Positions 1-7,900 of a stretch of 8,049 nt of DNA are shown here, in pieces. Below the pieces are notes generated by a model. That model saw only the letters and a list, made by a program, of their open reading frames with translations. It was not told where the DNA came from and searched no databases. Within the stretch, counting starts at the first letter, position 1, and every line of letters starts with the position of its first letter. Made by a program: the position numbers and the translations under genes. Source of the DNA: Verrucomicrobiales bacterium (GTDB lineage: Bacteria > Verrucomicrobiota > Verrucomicrobiia > Limisphaerales > UBA1096); NCBI GenBank assembly GCA_011523195.1, contig WTHH01000305.1, positions 1 through 8,049 of the forward strand, given 5' to 3'.

Positions 1-726
1 GAAGATGCCGGTGCGGCCGTCCTTCCACTTGCCGGTCACGATGATTTTGCCGTCCTTGGTCGTGCCTCGTTGAACTGAAACGCAGCCGGATCCCATCACG
101 GTGAAGAGCGACTCGACGCCGTGGATGCCATACCAAAACAGATCCGGATGGTGCGGCTCGAGGTGGGCCGGGCTGTGGGTTTCGCAGCGCAGCACTTTGC
201 CGAATTTCCCGGCGCGCGCAGCGAGGGTGGCCTTGGCAAAACGCAGAGAGGAGGAGCTGAACACCGGCACATTGTGGCGCCTGGCTAGGCGATAGATTTT
301 CAGGCAATCCTCAAGCGTGCCAGCCAAGGGCTTGTCGATGAACAGCGGTTTGCCGGCCTTGATCACGTCGGTGGCGTGCTTGAGATGCGGGCGGCCGTCG
401 ACGTTCTCGACCATTACCGCGTCGACGTGTCGGCACATCTCGGTCACGGTGGGGTAAAGTTTTACACCCCATTTGCCGGTCAACTCGGCGGTGTATTTTT
501 CCACGCGCGTGTAGCTCGATTCGATGTCGGGACTACTGTCTTTGACTGCCGCGACGACCTTGCCGCCCGGGATGTGGTCCTTAGCTGATTTGTCGTTGAG
601 GATGCGGGTGAAGGCGGTGACGTGCGAGGTGTCCAGCCCGACCATCCCGATGCGAAGGTCCTTGGCCTGTGCGGTGATCGCCAGCAGTCCGGCCAGAAGG
701 ATTGCGGGGAGTCGAAAACGGTTCAT
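1..726 (-). CDS. Exported Gfo/Idh/MocA-family oxidoreductase, C-terminal part outside the window
   Basis: Reading the minus strand from the ATG at 726-724 gives 242 codons without a stop to the window edge, so the 3' end is missing. The protein starts with a Sec-type signal peptide: Arg3/Arg5, a hydrophobic core at residues 6-18, and a likely AQA cleavage site before Lys22. A Rossmann-like N-terminal domain follows. Its glycine loop reads G27-M-V-G30-L-D-T-S-H35, and a D131-K132-P133 motif matches the family's EKP signature, whose lysine is catalytic in characterised members. The stretch from about residue 155 (PVFSSSSLRF, then GKVLRCETHSPAH) resembles the start of the alpha/beta substrate domain. 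Family members are NAD(P)-dependent sugar or cyclitol dehydrogenases; the substrate here cannot be told. The gene is divergent from the diheme PSCyt gene, with 79 bases between starts. No clear ribosome-binding site precedes the ATG. Family assignment is good; enzymatic activity is uncertain because of the altered glycine loop. Confidence 0.88.
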   Translation of the reverse strand, partial: MNRFRLPAILLAGLLAITAQAKDLRIGMVGLDTSHVTAFTRILNDKSAKDHIPGGKVVAAVKDSSPDIESSYTRVEKYTAELTGKWGVKLYPTVTEMCRHVDAVMVENVDGRPHLKHATDVIKAGKPLFIDKPLAGTLEDCLKIYRLARRHNVPVFSSSSLRFAKATLAARAGKFGKVLRCETHSPAHLEPHHPDLFWYGIHGVESLFTVMGSGCVSVQRGTTKDGKIIVTGKWKDGRTGIF

Positions 727-805
727 GCGGGGATTTGAAACCATCGCGCCGTGAAGGCAAGGGAATACGGTTGTCCGGGCCAGTCTCCAGGGGTAGTTTT
801 CGCGG
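727..805. promoter_or_regulatory. Divergent intergenic region between oxidoreductase and PSCyt genes
   Basis: These 79 bases separate two divergent start codons, so they should hold promoters for both genes. I see a TTGAAA at 735-740 on the plus strand but no good -10 hexamer at the right spacing, and no strong operator-like repeat. AGGGG at 789-793, twelve bases before the ATG at 806, is the only weak Shine-Dalgarno-like sequence. The promoter function is inferred from gene arrangement. Confidence 0.4.
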
Positions 806-3800
806 ATGCCGATTCGTTTTTCCACTGCCGTGTGTGCTGTTTTGTTGACGTTGCCGCTTGGCCGTGCGCTGGCCGACGTGGCGCCGGACCACGCCGAGAA
901 AATGGCGCGTGGCCTCAAGCTGTTCAAAAACGGCGTGGGCCAGATGCTCAAGCAGCATTGCGTGAAATGTCACGGCGGCGAAAAGACTCGCGGCGACTTC
1001 GACCTCACGACGCGCGAGGCGCTTCTGAAGGGCGGCAGCGAGGGTGCGGCGATCGTGCCCGGTAATGCCAATGCTAGCCGTTTGTTGAAGCTGGTTTCCC
1101 ACGCGGAGAAACCGTTCATGCCGGCCAAGGCGGAAAAACTGCCGCCGGCTATGGTTGAGAATATCGCAGCGTGGATCAACACCGGCGCACCGTACGACAA
1201 ACCGCTGGTGGACACCAAGTTGGCGGCCGGCGAAATGCAGATCACCGACACCGATCGGCAGTACTGGGCGTTTGCGCCACTCGCAAAACCAGCCACGCCA
1301 GCGGTCGAGAATACGAGGTGGCCGGAGAATGAAATCGACCGGTTCATCCTCGCCAAGCTTGAGGAGGCCAAGCTACTGCCGAATCGCCGGGCGGAAAACC
1401 GGACGCTGTTGCGGCGTGTGTACTACGACCTGATCGGCCTGCCGCCAACCCCGGAGGAGACCGCGGTATTCCTCGCCGCTGCGGATGGTAACCCGCGCAC
1501 AGCGCTGGAGAGTGTCGTCGATCGATTGCTCAACTCCCCGCATTACGGCGAACGCTGGGGCCGACACTGGCTCGACCTCGCGCGTTATGCGGACAGCTTC
1601 GGCTTTGAGCAGGACACCGACCGGCATCACGCCTACCACTACCGCGACTTTATTATCAAGGCGCTCAACAAAGACATGCCGTACAACGAGTTCGTGCGGT
1701 GGCAGATCGCCGGGGACGAGATCGAGCCGGCCAACCCGCTCGCGATGATGGCCACAGGTTTTCTCGGTGCGGGGGTGTTCCCTACTCAATTGACGGAGAA
1801 GGAATTTGAGTCGGCGCGTTACGATGAACTCGATGATATGGTCAACACCGTCGGTACGGCGATGCTGGGCATGACCATCGGCTGCGCTCGCTGCCACGAT
1901 CACAAATTTGATCCGATTCCCACCCGCGATTATTACCGCATGATCACAACCTTCGCGACGACGATCCGGAGCGAGATCGATGTCGACCTCAAGCCGGACG
2001 AGACTCGCCTGCGCTTGGCCAAGTGGCAGGTGGAAGCGGAGGCGCTTGGCCAAGCGCTGGCCAAGTGGGAGCGAAACGCATTGCCGGGGCGGTTTGGCAA
2101 ATGGTTCGAGAGCCGGCCGGCCAAGCTCGAGGCGGAGTTCAAGTGGGCCCTGCTCGACACCCCAGAATTTAAGTCGCTCAACGGGGCGGGGATCGAGCGG
2201 CAGGATGACGGCTCGTTTTTGTTGAAGGGCAACAACCCGAAGGATGATCGCTGGGTGGTCACGGCCAAGGCTTCATCGGCGCCGATCACCGGCGTTCGCA
2301 TTGAGGCACTGACCGATCCGTCAATGAATCGAAACGGTCCCGGCCGGGCGGAAAACGGCAATTTTTCGCTGAGCGACCTGCGCGTGCTTGTGGAACCGCT
2401 GGATGGCAGCGGCAAGCGGGCGGCGGTGAAACTAGTCAACCCGCAGGCGACTCACCAGCAGAACAAAAGTGGCCTATCGGTGGCGAGTTCGATCGACGAC
2501 AACAAGCGCAGCAGCGGCTGGGCGGTGGATCGCGGCGGCATCGGCAAGGCCCAGACAGCGGTGTTCGAGTTTGAGACTCCGATCACGCATCCGAGTGGCA
2601 CGAAGCTGACGTTGGAACTGGATTTTTTCACCAACACAAAACACACGATCGGTCGGCCGCGCTTTGCCATCACCGGCCAGCCTAAGCCGATTTCGCTCGA
2701 GGGTAGCACGTTGTCCGGCGCCTTGGCCAAGCTGCAAAAGGCGGTCGGCGAGGTGGAGGATTTTGACAATCTGACCGAGGCCAAGCGATCGGAATTGATG
2801 GACGCCTACCGCGTGATCGACACCGAGTGGCAGGTGCACAACGCCAGACTGCAGGCGCACAAGGCCGCCAAGCCCAAGCCGATGTCGACCGCGAAAGTGC
2901 AGGTCAGCAGCGAGGGCTATAAACCGATCCGCCACCACGCGGACGGGCGGGGGTTCCCGCATTTTTACAGGGACGTGCACCTGCTCCAGCGCGGTGACCC
3001 GAGCCAAAAGCAGGAGAAAATGTCTCAGGGCTTTTTGCGCGTGCTGACTAGTGGCAACAAAAATGAGGCGCATTGGCAACAGGCCAAGCCGGAGTGGGCG
3101 CGGACCAGTTTCCGCCGCCGGGCGCTGGCCGACTGGCTGGTCGATACCGAACACGGGGCGGGGCAGTTGCTGGCGCGCGTGATGGTCAACCGACTTTGGC
3201 AACACCACCTTGGACGCGGCATCGTCGGCACTCCGAGCGACTTTGGGTTGCAAGGCGAACTGCCGACACACCCCGAACTGCTCGACTGGCTAGCTGGTCA
3301 GTTGATCCAAAACGGCTGGCGACTCAAGCCGTTGCACAAGCAGATCATCATGAGCGCGACCTACGCGCAGAGTGCCGGGTTCGCGCAGGCCAAGGCTGCG
3401 GTCGATCCCGGGAACAGGCTGCACTGGCGGCGCACCCCGCGCCGACTGGAGGCTGAGCCGATCCGCGACAGCCTGCTGGCAGTCAGCGGACTGCTGGACA
3501 CCACCATGTTCGGCAAGGGCACGCTCGATCCGGGGATGAAACGGCGCAGCGTTTATTTCCAAATCAAGCGCAGCAAGCTGATCCCGACGATGCAGTTGTT
3601 TGACTCGCCGGAACCGTTGGTGGGGCAGGGCACGCGGCCCTCGACCATCATCTCGCCGCAGGCGTTGCTGTTTATGAACAACGGACAGGTACGCGAGGCG
3701 GCTTTAACGCTGGCGCGTCGGCACGAGGCTGGCTCCATCGAGAACGCCGTGCGGGATGGATATCAAACTGTCCTCGGCCGCAACCCAACCCCGGACGAAC

Positions 3801-3937
3801 AACAGGCCACGGTACATTTCATCGAGACTCAGGAATTAACCTACCTGAAGTCCGGCCGAAAAGATGGCCGCAAACTCGCTCTGGCCGACTTCGCCCAAGT
3901 CCTCTTCGGCCTAAATGAATTCGTTTATGTGTACTGA
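806..3937 (+). CDS. Exported diheme PSCyt1-DUF1549-DUF1553 protein
   Basis: This 1043-residue protein has the three-part architecture typical of planctomycetes and Verrucomicrobia. A Sec signal peptide ends near A21-L-A23. A PSCyt1 cytochrome c domain (about 35-130) carries heme motif C52-V-K-C-H56; Met105 in FMPAK is a candidate distal ligand. DUF1549/PSCyt2 (about 175-385) starts at NEIDRFILAKL, contains HYGERWGRHWLDLARYADS, and holds a second heme-type motif C360-A-R-C-H364 followed by DHKFDPI. A helical stretch rich in Ala/Lys/Trp (about 395-435) leads to a beta-rich insert (about 450-640) resembling a galactose-binding-like fold, then another helical linker. DUF1553/PSD1 (about 770-1043) has MVNRLWQHHLGRGIV at 793-807 and SPQALLFMNN near 950, and ends in the usual NEF-(V/L)-Y form. 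Length is normal for fused members. Such proteins are thought to act outside the cytoplasm in electron transfer or polysaccharide breakdown, but the reaction is unproven. The usual downstream DUF1501 partner is absent here. Confidence 0.95.
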   Translation: MPIRFSTAVCAVLLTLPLGRALADVAPDHAEKMARGLKLFKNGVGQMLKQHCVKCHGGEKTRGDFDLTTREALLKGGSEGAAIVPGNANASRLLKLVSHAEKPFMPAKAEKLPPAMVENIAAWINTGAPYDKPLVDTKLAAGEMQITDTDRQYWAFAPLAKPATPAVENTRWPENEIDRFILAKLEEAKLLPNRRAENRTLLRRVYYDLIGLPPTPEETAVFLAAADGNPRTALESVVDRLLNSPHYGERWGRHWLDLARYADSFGFEQDTDRHHAYHYRDFIIKALNKDMPYNEFVRWQIAGDEIEPANPLAMMATGFLGAGVFPTQLTEKEFESARYDELDDMVNTVGTAMLGMTIGCARCHDHKFDPIPTRDYYRMITTFATTIRSEIDVDLKPDETRLRLAKWQVEAEALGQALAKWERNALPGRFGKWFESRPAKLEAEFKWALLDTPEFKSLNGAGIERQDDGSFLLKGNNPKDDRWVVTAKASSAPITGVRIEALTDPSMNRNGPGRAENGNFSLSDLRVLVEPLDGSGKRAAVKLVNPQATHQQNKSGLSVASSIDDNKRSSGWAVDRGGIGKAQTAVFEFETPITHPSGTKLTLELDFFTNTKHTIGRPRFAITGQPKPISLEGSTLSGALAKLQKAVGEVEDFDNLTEAKRSELMDAYRVIDTEWQVHNARLQAHKAAKPKPMSTAKVQVSSEGYKPIRHHADGRGFPHFYRDVHLLQRGDPSQKQEKMSQGFLRVLTSGNKNEAHWQQAKPEWARTSFRRRALADWLVDTEHGAGQLLARVMVNRLWQHHLGRGIVGTPSDFGLQGELPTHPELLDWLAGQLIQNGWRLKPLHKQIIMSATYAQSAGFAQAKAAVDPGNRLHWRRTPRRLEAEPIRDSLLAVSGLLDTTMFGKGTLDPGMKRRSVYFQIKRSKLIPTMQLFDSPEPLVGQGTRPSTIISPQALLFMNNGQVREAALTLARRHEAGSIENAVRDGYQTVLGRNPTPDEQQATVHFIETQELTYLKSGRKDGRKLALADFAQVLFGLNEFVYVY
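2011..2068 (+). repeat. Short imperfect internal repeat encoding LAKW twice
   Basis: The 13-base word GCGCTTGGCCAAG occurs at 2011-2023 and again at 2042-2054, and TGGCCAAGTGG occurs at 2016-2026 and 2058-2068. In protein terms LAKW (404-407) recurs fourteen residues later (418-421), the length of two heptads, within a helical linker after DUF1549. It is probably a small local duplication in a coiled-coil-like segment. Confidence 0.5.
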
Positions 3938-4075
3938 TTAGGAGTAATTTCGGGAACGTCCCAATTCATTGAGTTTTTTGCATATTCTGGAATAATTACG
4001 CTGATTTAATCTGTAAACCGCCTTTTCTAAATGAGTCAAATAATCATTATAAAGTGAAATTCTTGAAAAAACATT

Positions 4076-4087
4076 GCATGATCATGC
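4076..4087. repeat. Perfect 12-base palindrome GCATGATCATGC
   Basis: The sequence GCATGATCATGC equals its own reverse complement and lies about 50 bases upstream of the pseudopilin start. Its symmetry and position suit a binding site for a dimeric regulator, but no protein can be named and chance occurrence is possible. Confidence 0.4.
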
Positions 4088-4092
4088 GTTTT

Positions 4093-4119
4093 AATTGTAG
4101 TAGACCCCTTACCACAATT
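4093..4119. repeat. Imperfect inverted repeat upstream of the pseudopilin gene
   Basis: AATTGT (4093-4098) pairs with ACAATT (4114-4119). After one A/C mismatch, GTA (4100-4102) pairs with TAC (4110-4112), and a G-T wobble closes a small C-rich loop. It ends 16 bases before the ATG at 4136 and is not followed by a T-run, so it is not a standard terminator. It could be an operator or a 5' untranslated hairpin affecting translation. Confidence 0.4.
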
Positions 4120-4135
4120 CTTTAGAGCTAGTGTT

Positions 4136-4912
4136 ATGATTTTTTTTATCTGGCATAATAAAATTTATACTAGAGCACGTGTTGGGGATCGTCATGCTCT
4201 TAATGCATTCACACTTATTGAACTTCTCGTAGTAATAGCAATTATTGCGATTCTGGCATCACTACTGTTGCCGGCATTAGCCAAGGCCAAATCACAAGCT
4301 GTTTCTACTCTGTGCAAAAATAACCTCAAGCAGATGGGCTTGGCCAGTGCGCTATATGTCATGGACAATGACGACAAGCTTCCGTTTGCTTGGGCCATCC
4401 GGCACGATGCCAATATCAACAATTTCCAAAACCTGCTGGTGTCTTACGTGCTACGGAATAAGTTCAAGGCTGGGGGAAAAACAGAGGACAGTGACTTTGC
4501 TAAGAAAGTGTATCGCTGCCCGACGCGAATCAACGAGAAGCGCATTGGCGGCAATCCTTGGAAGATCAGTGACGGAATGAATCAATACAACAATTTGGGT
4601 TTTCCCAATAATCCTAGATACCCAACTCCACCTGGGCAGCCGCCACATCCCGAAACCGCAAAGCTCACCTCTGTTCCTGAGCCGTCTGCCACGTTTTTAA
4701 TCTCTGATATTTCGTATGAGTTAAATCATCCTGCAGTGACCTACCTGACCAAGAACAGCAGCGGTTGGTATCATGTAGGTTACAAGCACAACATGGAACA
4801 TCCTGATGGAGCCGCGAACATCGTTTTTATGGATTCACATGTGGAATCGAGAAAGAAGAATAACATCGATGATATTGTAATGGACTTTAAGAAAAAACGT
4901 CGACGCAGATAG
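4136..4912 (+). CDS. Type II secretion-like pseudopilin, H-X9-DG (DUF1559-like) family
   Basis: This 258-residue protein has a class III-type prepilin N-terminus. A 24-residue leader is followed by F25-T-L-I-E29 and a hydrophobic helix to about residue 49, ending in LLLPALAKAK. Prepilin peptidase would cut between Ala24 and Phe25; Ala replaces the more common Gly at -1. Next comes the family-typical CKNNLKQMGLA (C60-A70), a Cys128-Pro129 pair, and a C-terminal signature HPDGAANIVFMDSHVE (222-237). The name-giving H-X9-DG motif is degenerate: His222 is followed by ten residues and then Asp233-Ser234. The protein ends in three Lys and four Arg. The family is heavily amplified in Planctomycetota and Verrucomicrobiota, and its members are thought to be membrane-anchored pseudopilus subunits, usually encoded apart from secretion machinery. 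The ATG at 4136 is the only in-frame ATG ahead of the motif; no Shine-Dalgarno site precedes it. The large secreted protein begins 61 bases downstream in the same direction. Confidence 0.93.
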   Translation: MIFFIWHNKIYTRARVGDRHALNAFTLIELLVVIAIIAILASLLLPALAKAKSQAVSTLCKNNLKQMGLASALYVMDNDDKLPFAWAIRHDANINNFQNLLVSYVLRNKFKAGGKTEDSDFAKKVYRCPTRINEKRIGGNPWKISDGMNQYNNLGFPNNPRYPTPPGQPPHPETAKLTSVPEPSATFLISDISYELNHPAVTYLTKNSSGWYHVGYKHNMEHPDGAANIVFMDSHVESRKKNNIDDIVMDFKKKRRRR

Positions 4913-4973
4913 ACAGATTTGCTTTAGTTACTATAAAGAAAGGACTTAAGGCACGGAAAACTTTCACAAAAAA
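4913..4973 (+). other. Short intergenic spacer between pseudopilin and modular protein genes
   Basis: Sixty-one A-rich bases link two genes in the same direction. AAGGA (4940-4944) and AAGG (4948-4951) are too far from the ATG at 4974 to be normal ribosome-binding sites. No terminator hairpin is evident, so read-through from the pseudopilin gene is possible, which is compatible with an operon. Confidence 0.4.
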
Positions 4974-7900
4974 ATGAAACATATAATAAATAACAAAACA
5001 ATCAGTCGTTTGCTTATGATTGCGGGCGTGGCGTTCTGGTCGCTTCTGGGTGGTACTACGCTTGCGCAGGAGCAGGTGCTTATTTTTCAGGACACCTTTG
5101 AGGTCTCAGAGGCGGAAACGACCGATCTTGGTTTCGAGAACGACGAAAGGCAGAGCGGAGCGCTGGGCGCGACTACTTATTCCGATTCGTCAGAGGACTT
5201 GACTGTTATCAACTCGGAATGGGCTCCCGGCAAGTTGAGTCTGTTCCCAGGGCCGGCTAGCGAATGGGTGGCGGTCTCCCCGGATCACAACTTCGCCTTC
5301 GGCAGTCCGTTTACCATAGAGTTCGAGGTCGATGCCGGCGTCGATGACGAGGACAATGCCTCGGGCGACTGGGCTGCAATCGTGTTTGGGGCTACATCGA
5401 AAAACTCGTGGGTCATCAGTGCGGACGGCTTTGGGATTCTGTTCCGCAACAACGGTGATATCCAGGTGTTTGACGGCGGTGACAGCATCTACGGGGGTAA
5501 CGGCGGTTTCGCCGACGGTATTCCTAAGGACGACCTCGAGGTTCGCATCGAGGTTGAGGTGGATAGTTTCGATGGAAAATCACCCGCCACGATCCGGATG
5601 TTTATTAATGAAGAGGCCGCTGTCATCACAGCGGACGGCGCCACTGAATACGTCAAGGCCGCTGGTTTCAGGGCCAACTTCATCACGATGCTGGGAGGTG
5701 CATTCGGCGGCAATGCATGGCAACACACCTTTGATAACCTAAAAGTCTCGGCAGCGCCTGCCATTGACGTCTCACCAACCCAGATGAATGCCATTGCCGG
5801 AGACACAACGGACGAAATTACTGTCTCAGTTCCGAAGTCGCTTATTCAGGCTGGTGTGGTTGAGGTCACCGCGGAAAGCCTAACTCCGGGCATCGTTGGC
5901 ATTGAGGGAGCGGGAGATAATGGCAAGTTGGTGTTGTCTTTCGCCGATGCCAGCCGAACTAGTGGTAAGTTTAAGTTAAATGCGCTTCGAGGTGGAGTCG
6001 GCAGCGTACAACTCTCAAGTGATCAGGCAGGTTTTCAGGCCAAGACCATCACAGTGCTTGTAGCTAGCGGATTTGGTGTTGAGGAGGTGGTTTTCTCTGA
6101 CACATTTGACACGTCTTCCGAGGACTGGGATGTGAATTTTGAGAACGATGGAGGTCGCCAGGCTGGTACGGCCGGCATTCTAGATTATGTCGAGGCGGAG
6201 GCCAGTGCTGCGGGTGGTGCTGCTGATGAGTTCACGATCGTGAACCCAGATTGGGCAGAGGGCAAATTGTACATCTCAGGCCAGAATGTGTCGCCTGATT
6301 ACAATTTTATTGATGGCCCGGAGTTTGAAATCACCTTCAAGGTGCATCCCGGATCGAACAATGATTTTTACGACTCGCCGGACTGGGCTGCTGTTGTGTT
6401 TGGTGCGACGGAAAAGAACAAGTTTGTCAATGCCTCCGACGGATTCGGTATCTTGTTCCGCAATGACGGGCGGGTGCAGGTTTTTGACGAGGCAGTAGCC
6501 ATATATGGAAGCCCAGAGATCGGCACATTGCCTGAAGGCGAACTGGACGTGCGAATCACTTCCAGTTCAATCAACTTTGCCGGCGCGCCGGCCACGATTC
6601 GAATGTGGATCAACGGCGAAGAATCGCCGCTCAGCAACTCGTCAATGGAGTATATCAAACAGGGCGGTTTCCACGCAAACAATATATCCCTGCTTGGTTA
6701 CGGTGCCGAGCTTGAGCACACATTCGACGATTTCAAAGTATTAGCAGATGCGTGTGTCTCAGCCACATTGGTCAACGCCGAACTTGGGCCAGGCGAGGAT
6801 GAAACCCAAATCACTGTCAAGGTGCCGGTCGGTCTGATTCAAAACGAAGGTGCGGTCGTCACACTTAGCAGCAGTAATCCAAATGTTGCTATCCCTAATG
6901 ACAACACTGATGGCATAATCGAACTAACTTTTGGCAAGGGGGAGGCAAACACCAAGACAGTGGCCGTGACCGTGCTTGGCAGTGGAAAGACGGCATTTAC
7001 ATTGTCGGTTGACTCGGGTGTCTGCATTGGCGACCCGGTTTTCCTGACTAAGCGCTCAGCTTTTGTTATGAATCCAAGTTTTGAGGCACACCCTCCTGCC
7101 GCAGATTGGCCTCACTATGGCCCGGTCGAGGCTTGGTCCGGTGCCAGTGGTGTGAACATTGGCGGGCCGTTCAACGACAACGGCATCACGCCGGACCGCA
7201 ATCAGGTAGGTTTTGCCCAGGGTTCCAGGTCGGTAACCCAGACGATCACCGGGCTGACCCCCGAAAAACAGTACTGGCTGCAATTCCACTACAATCGACG
7301 CGCTTGCTGCGGCGATTCAACCATCGACTTGATCGTTGAAATTGATGGTGAAGAGCTTGCGCGACACAATTCGATAAAGCCTGTGGGAAATGCCGGCTAT
7401 CACAGCAAGACAGTCGTTTTCACCCCGGAAAGCGACACCGCCACAGTAGTTTTACGGGGCGAGGCGGCGGGCGACGCTACGATGATCTATGACGCTGTTT
7501 CCATTGTCCAACGTGACGAGGGCAACGTCATAGTTATGAACCCAAGCTTTGAAGCGAGTGGCACACCTCCTTGGCCAGGCTACATCCAACCCAAGCTGAT
7601 TGCGGGTTGGGTGGGCACTGGAAATTACGGCGTTAACTTCAACGGTCCAGGCCCGTTCGCCAATAATGGCAAGGCGGAGGATCAGGATCTGGTCGCCTTT
7701 TTGCAGGGGGGGAGTTCGCTGAGCCAGATGATTTCCGGCCTGGTGCCGGGCGAGAAATACGAAGTGCGATTTGCCTGCAACGCCCGTGGCGGAAATACGC
7801 CTACGCTTGTTGTCAAGGTCGACGACCAAGTATTGCTGGAGGAGTCAATCTTAGCCGTCGGTGAAGCTAATCCGTTCCATGTGAAAACCGTTCGATTCAC

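Larger units (their letters stand above)
3938..4135. other. AT-rich intergenic region before the pseudopilin gene
   Basis: This stretch of nearly 200 bases is much richer in A and T than the gene before it and has no convincing reading frame. It should contain the end of the PSCyt transcript and the promoter for the pseudopilin gene. TATAAA at 4048-4053 could serve as a -10 element, but the -35 position (TTCTAA, 4025-4030) is poor. It contains the palindrome at 4076-4087 and the inverted repeat at 4093-4119. No strong intrinsic terminator is seen after 3937. Confidence 0.5.

Noticed and set aside
581..1102. Minus-strand open frame spanning the divergent intergenic region
   Set aside because: It overlaps the start of both well-supported genes and has no family features; the real minus-strand gene uses a different frame starting at 726.
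1373..2053. Long minus-strand open frame (226 codons) inside the PSCyt gene
   Set aside because: It lies wholly antisense to a well-supported conserved domain gene, has a composition typical of a GC-rich shadow frame, and shows no recognisable motif.
2474..3271. Minus-strand open frame of 265 codons opposite the PSCyt gene
   Set aside because: It is antisense to the DUF1553 region, rich in Arg, Leu, Val and His as expected for a shadow frame, and lacks any domain signature.
3952..3979. Possible intrinsic terminator after the PSCyt gene
   Set aside because: GGGA-ACG-TCCC gives only a four-base stem, and the T-run lies more than ten bases away, so it is too weak to call.
4192..4422. Minus-strand frame of 76 codons inside the pseudopilin gene
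   Set aside because: It is antisense to the conserved prepilin helix region and has no features of its own.
5076..7058. Recent DNA-level tandem duplication or assembly artefact
   Set aside because: The two copies match well in protein but differ widely at synonymous and other positions, so this is an old duplication, not a collapsed or artefactual repeat.
7452..7829. Minus-strand open frame of 125 codons inside the modular protein gene
   Set aside because: The plus-strand frame is continuous, with clear repeat homology over the same bases; the antisense frame shows no motif.
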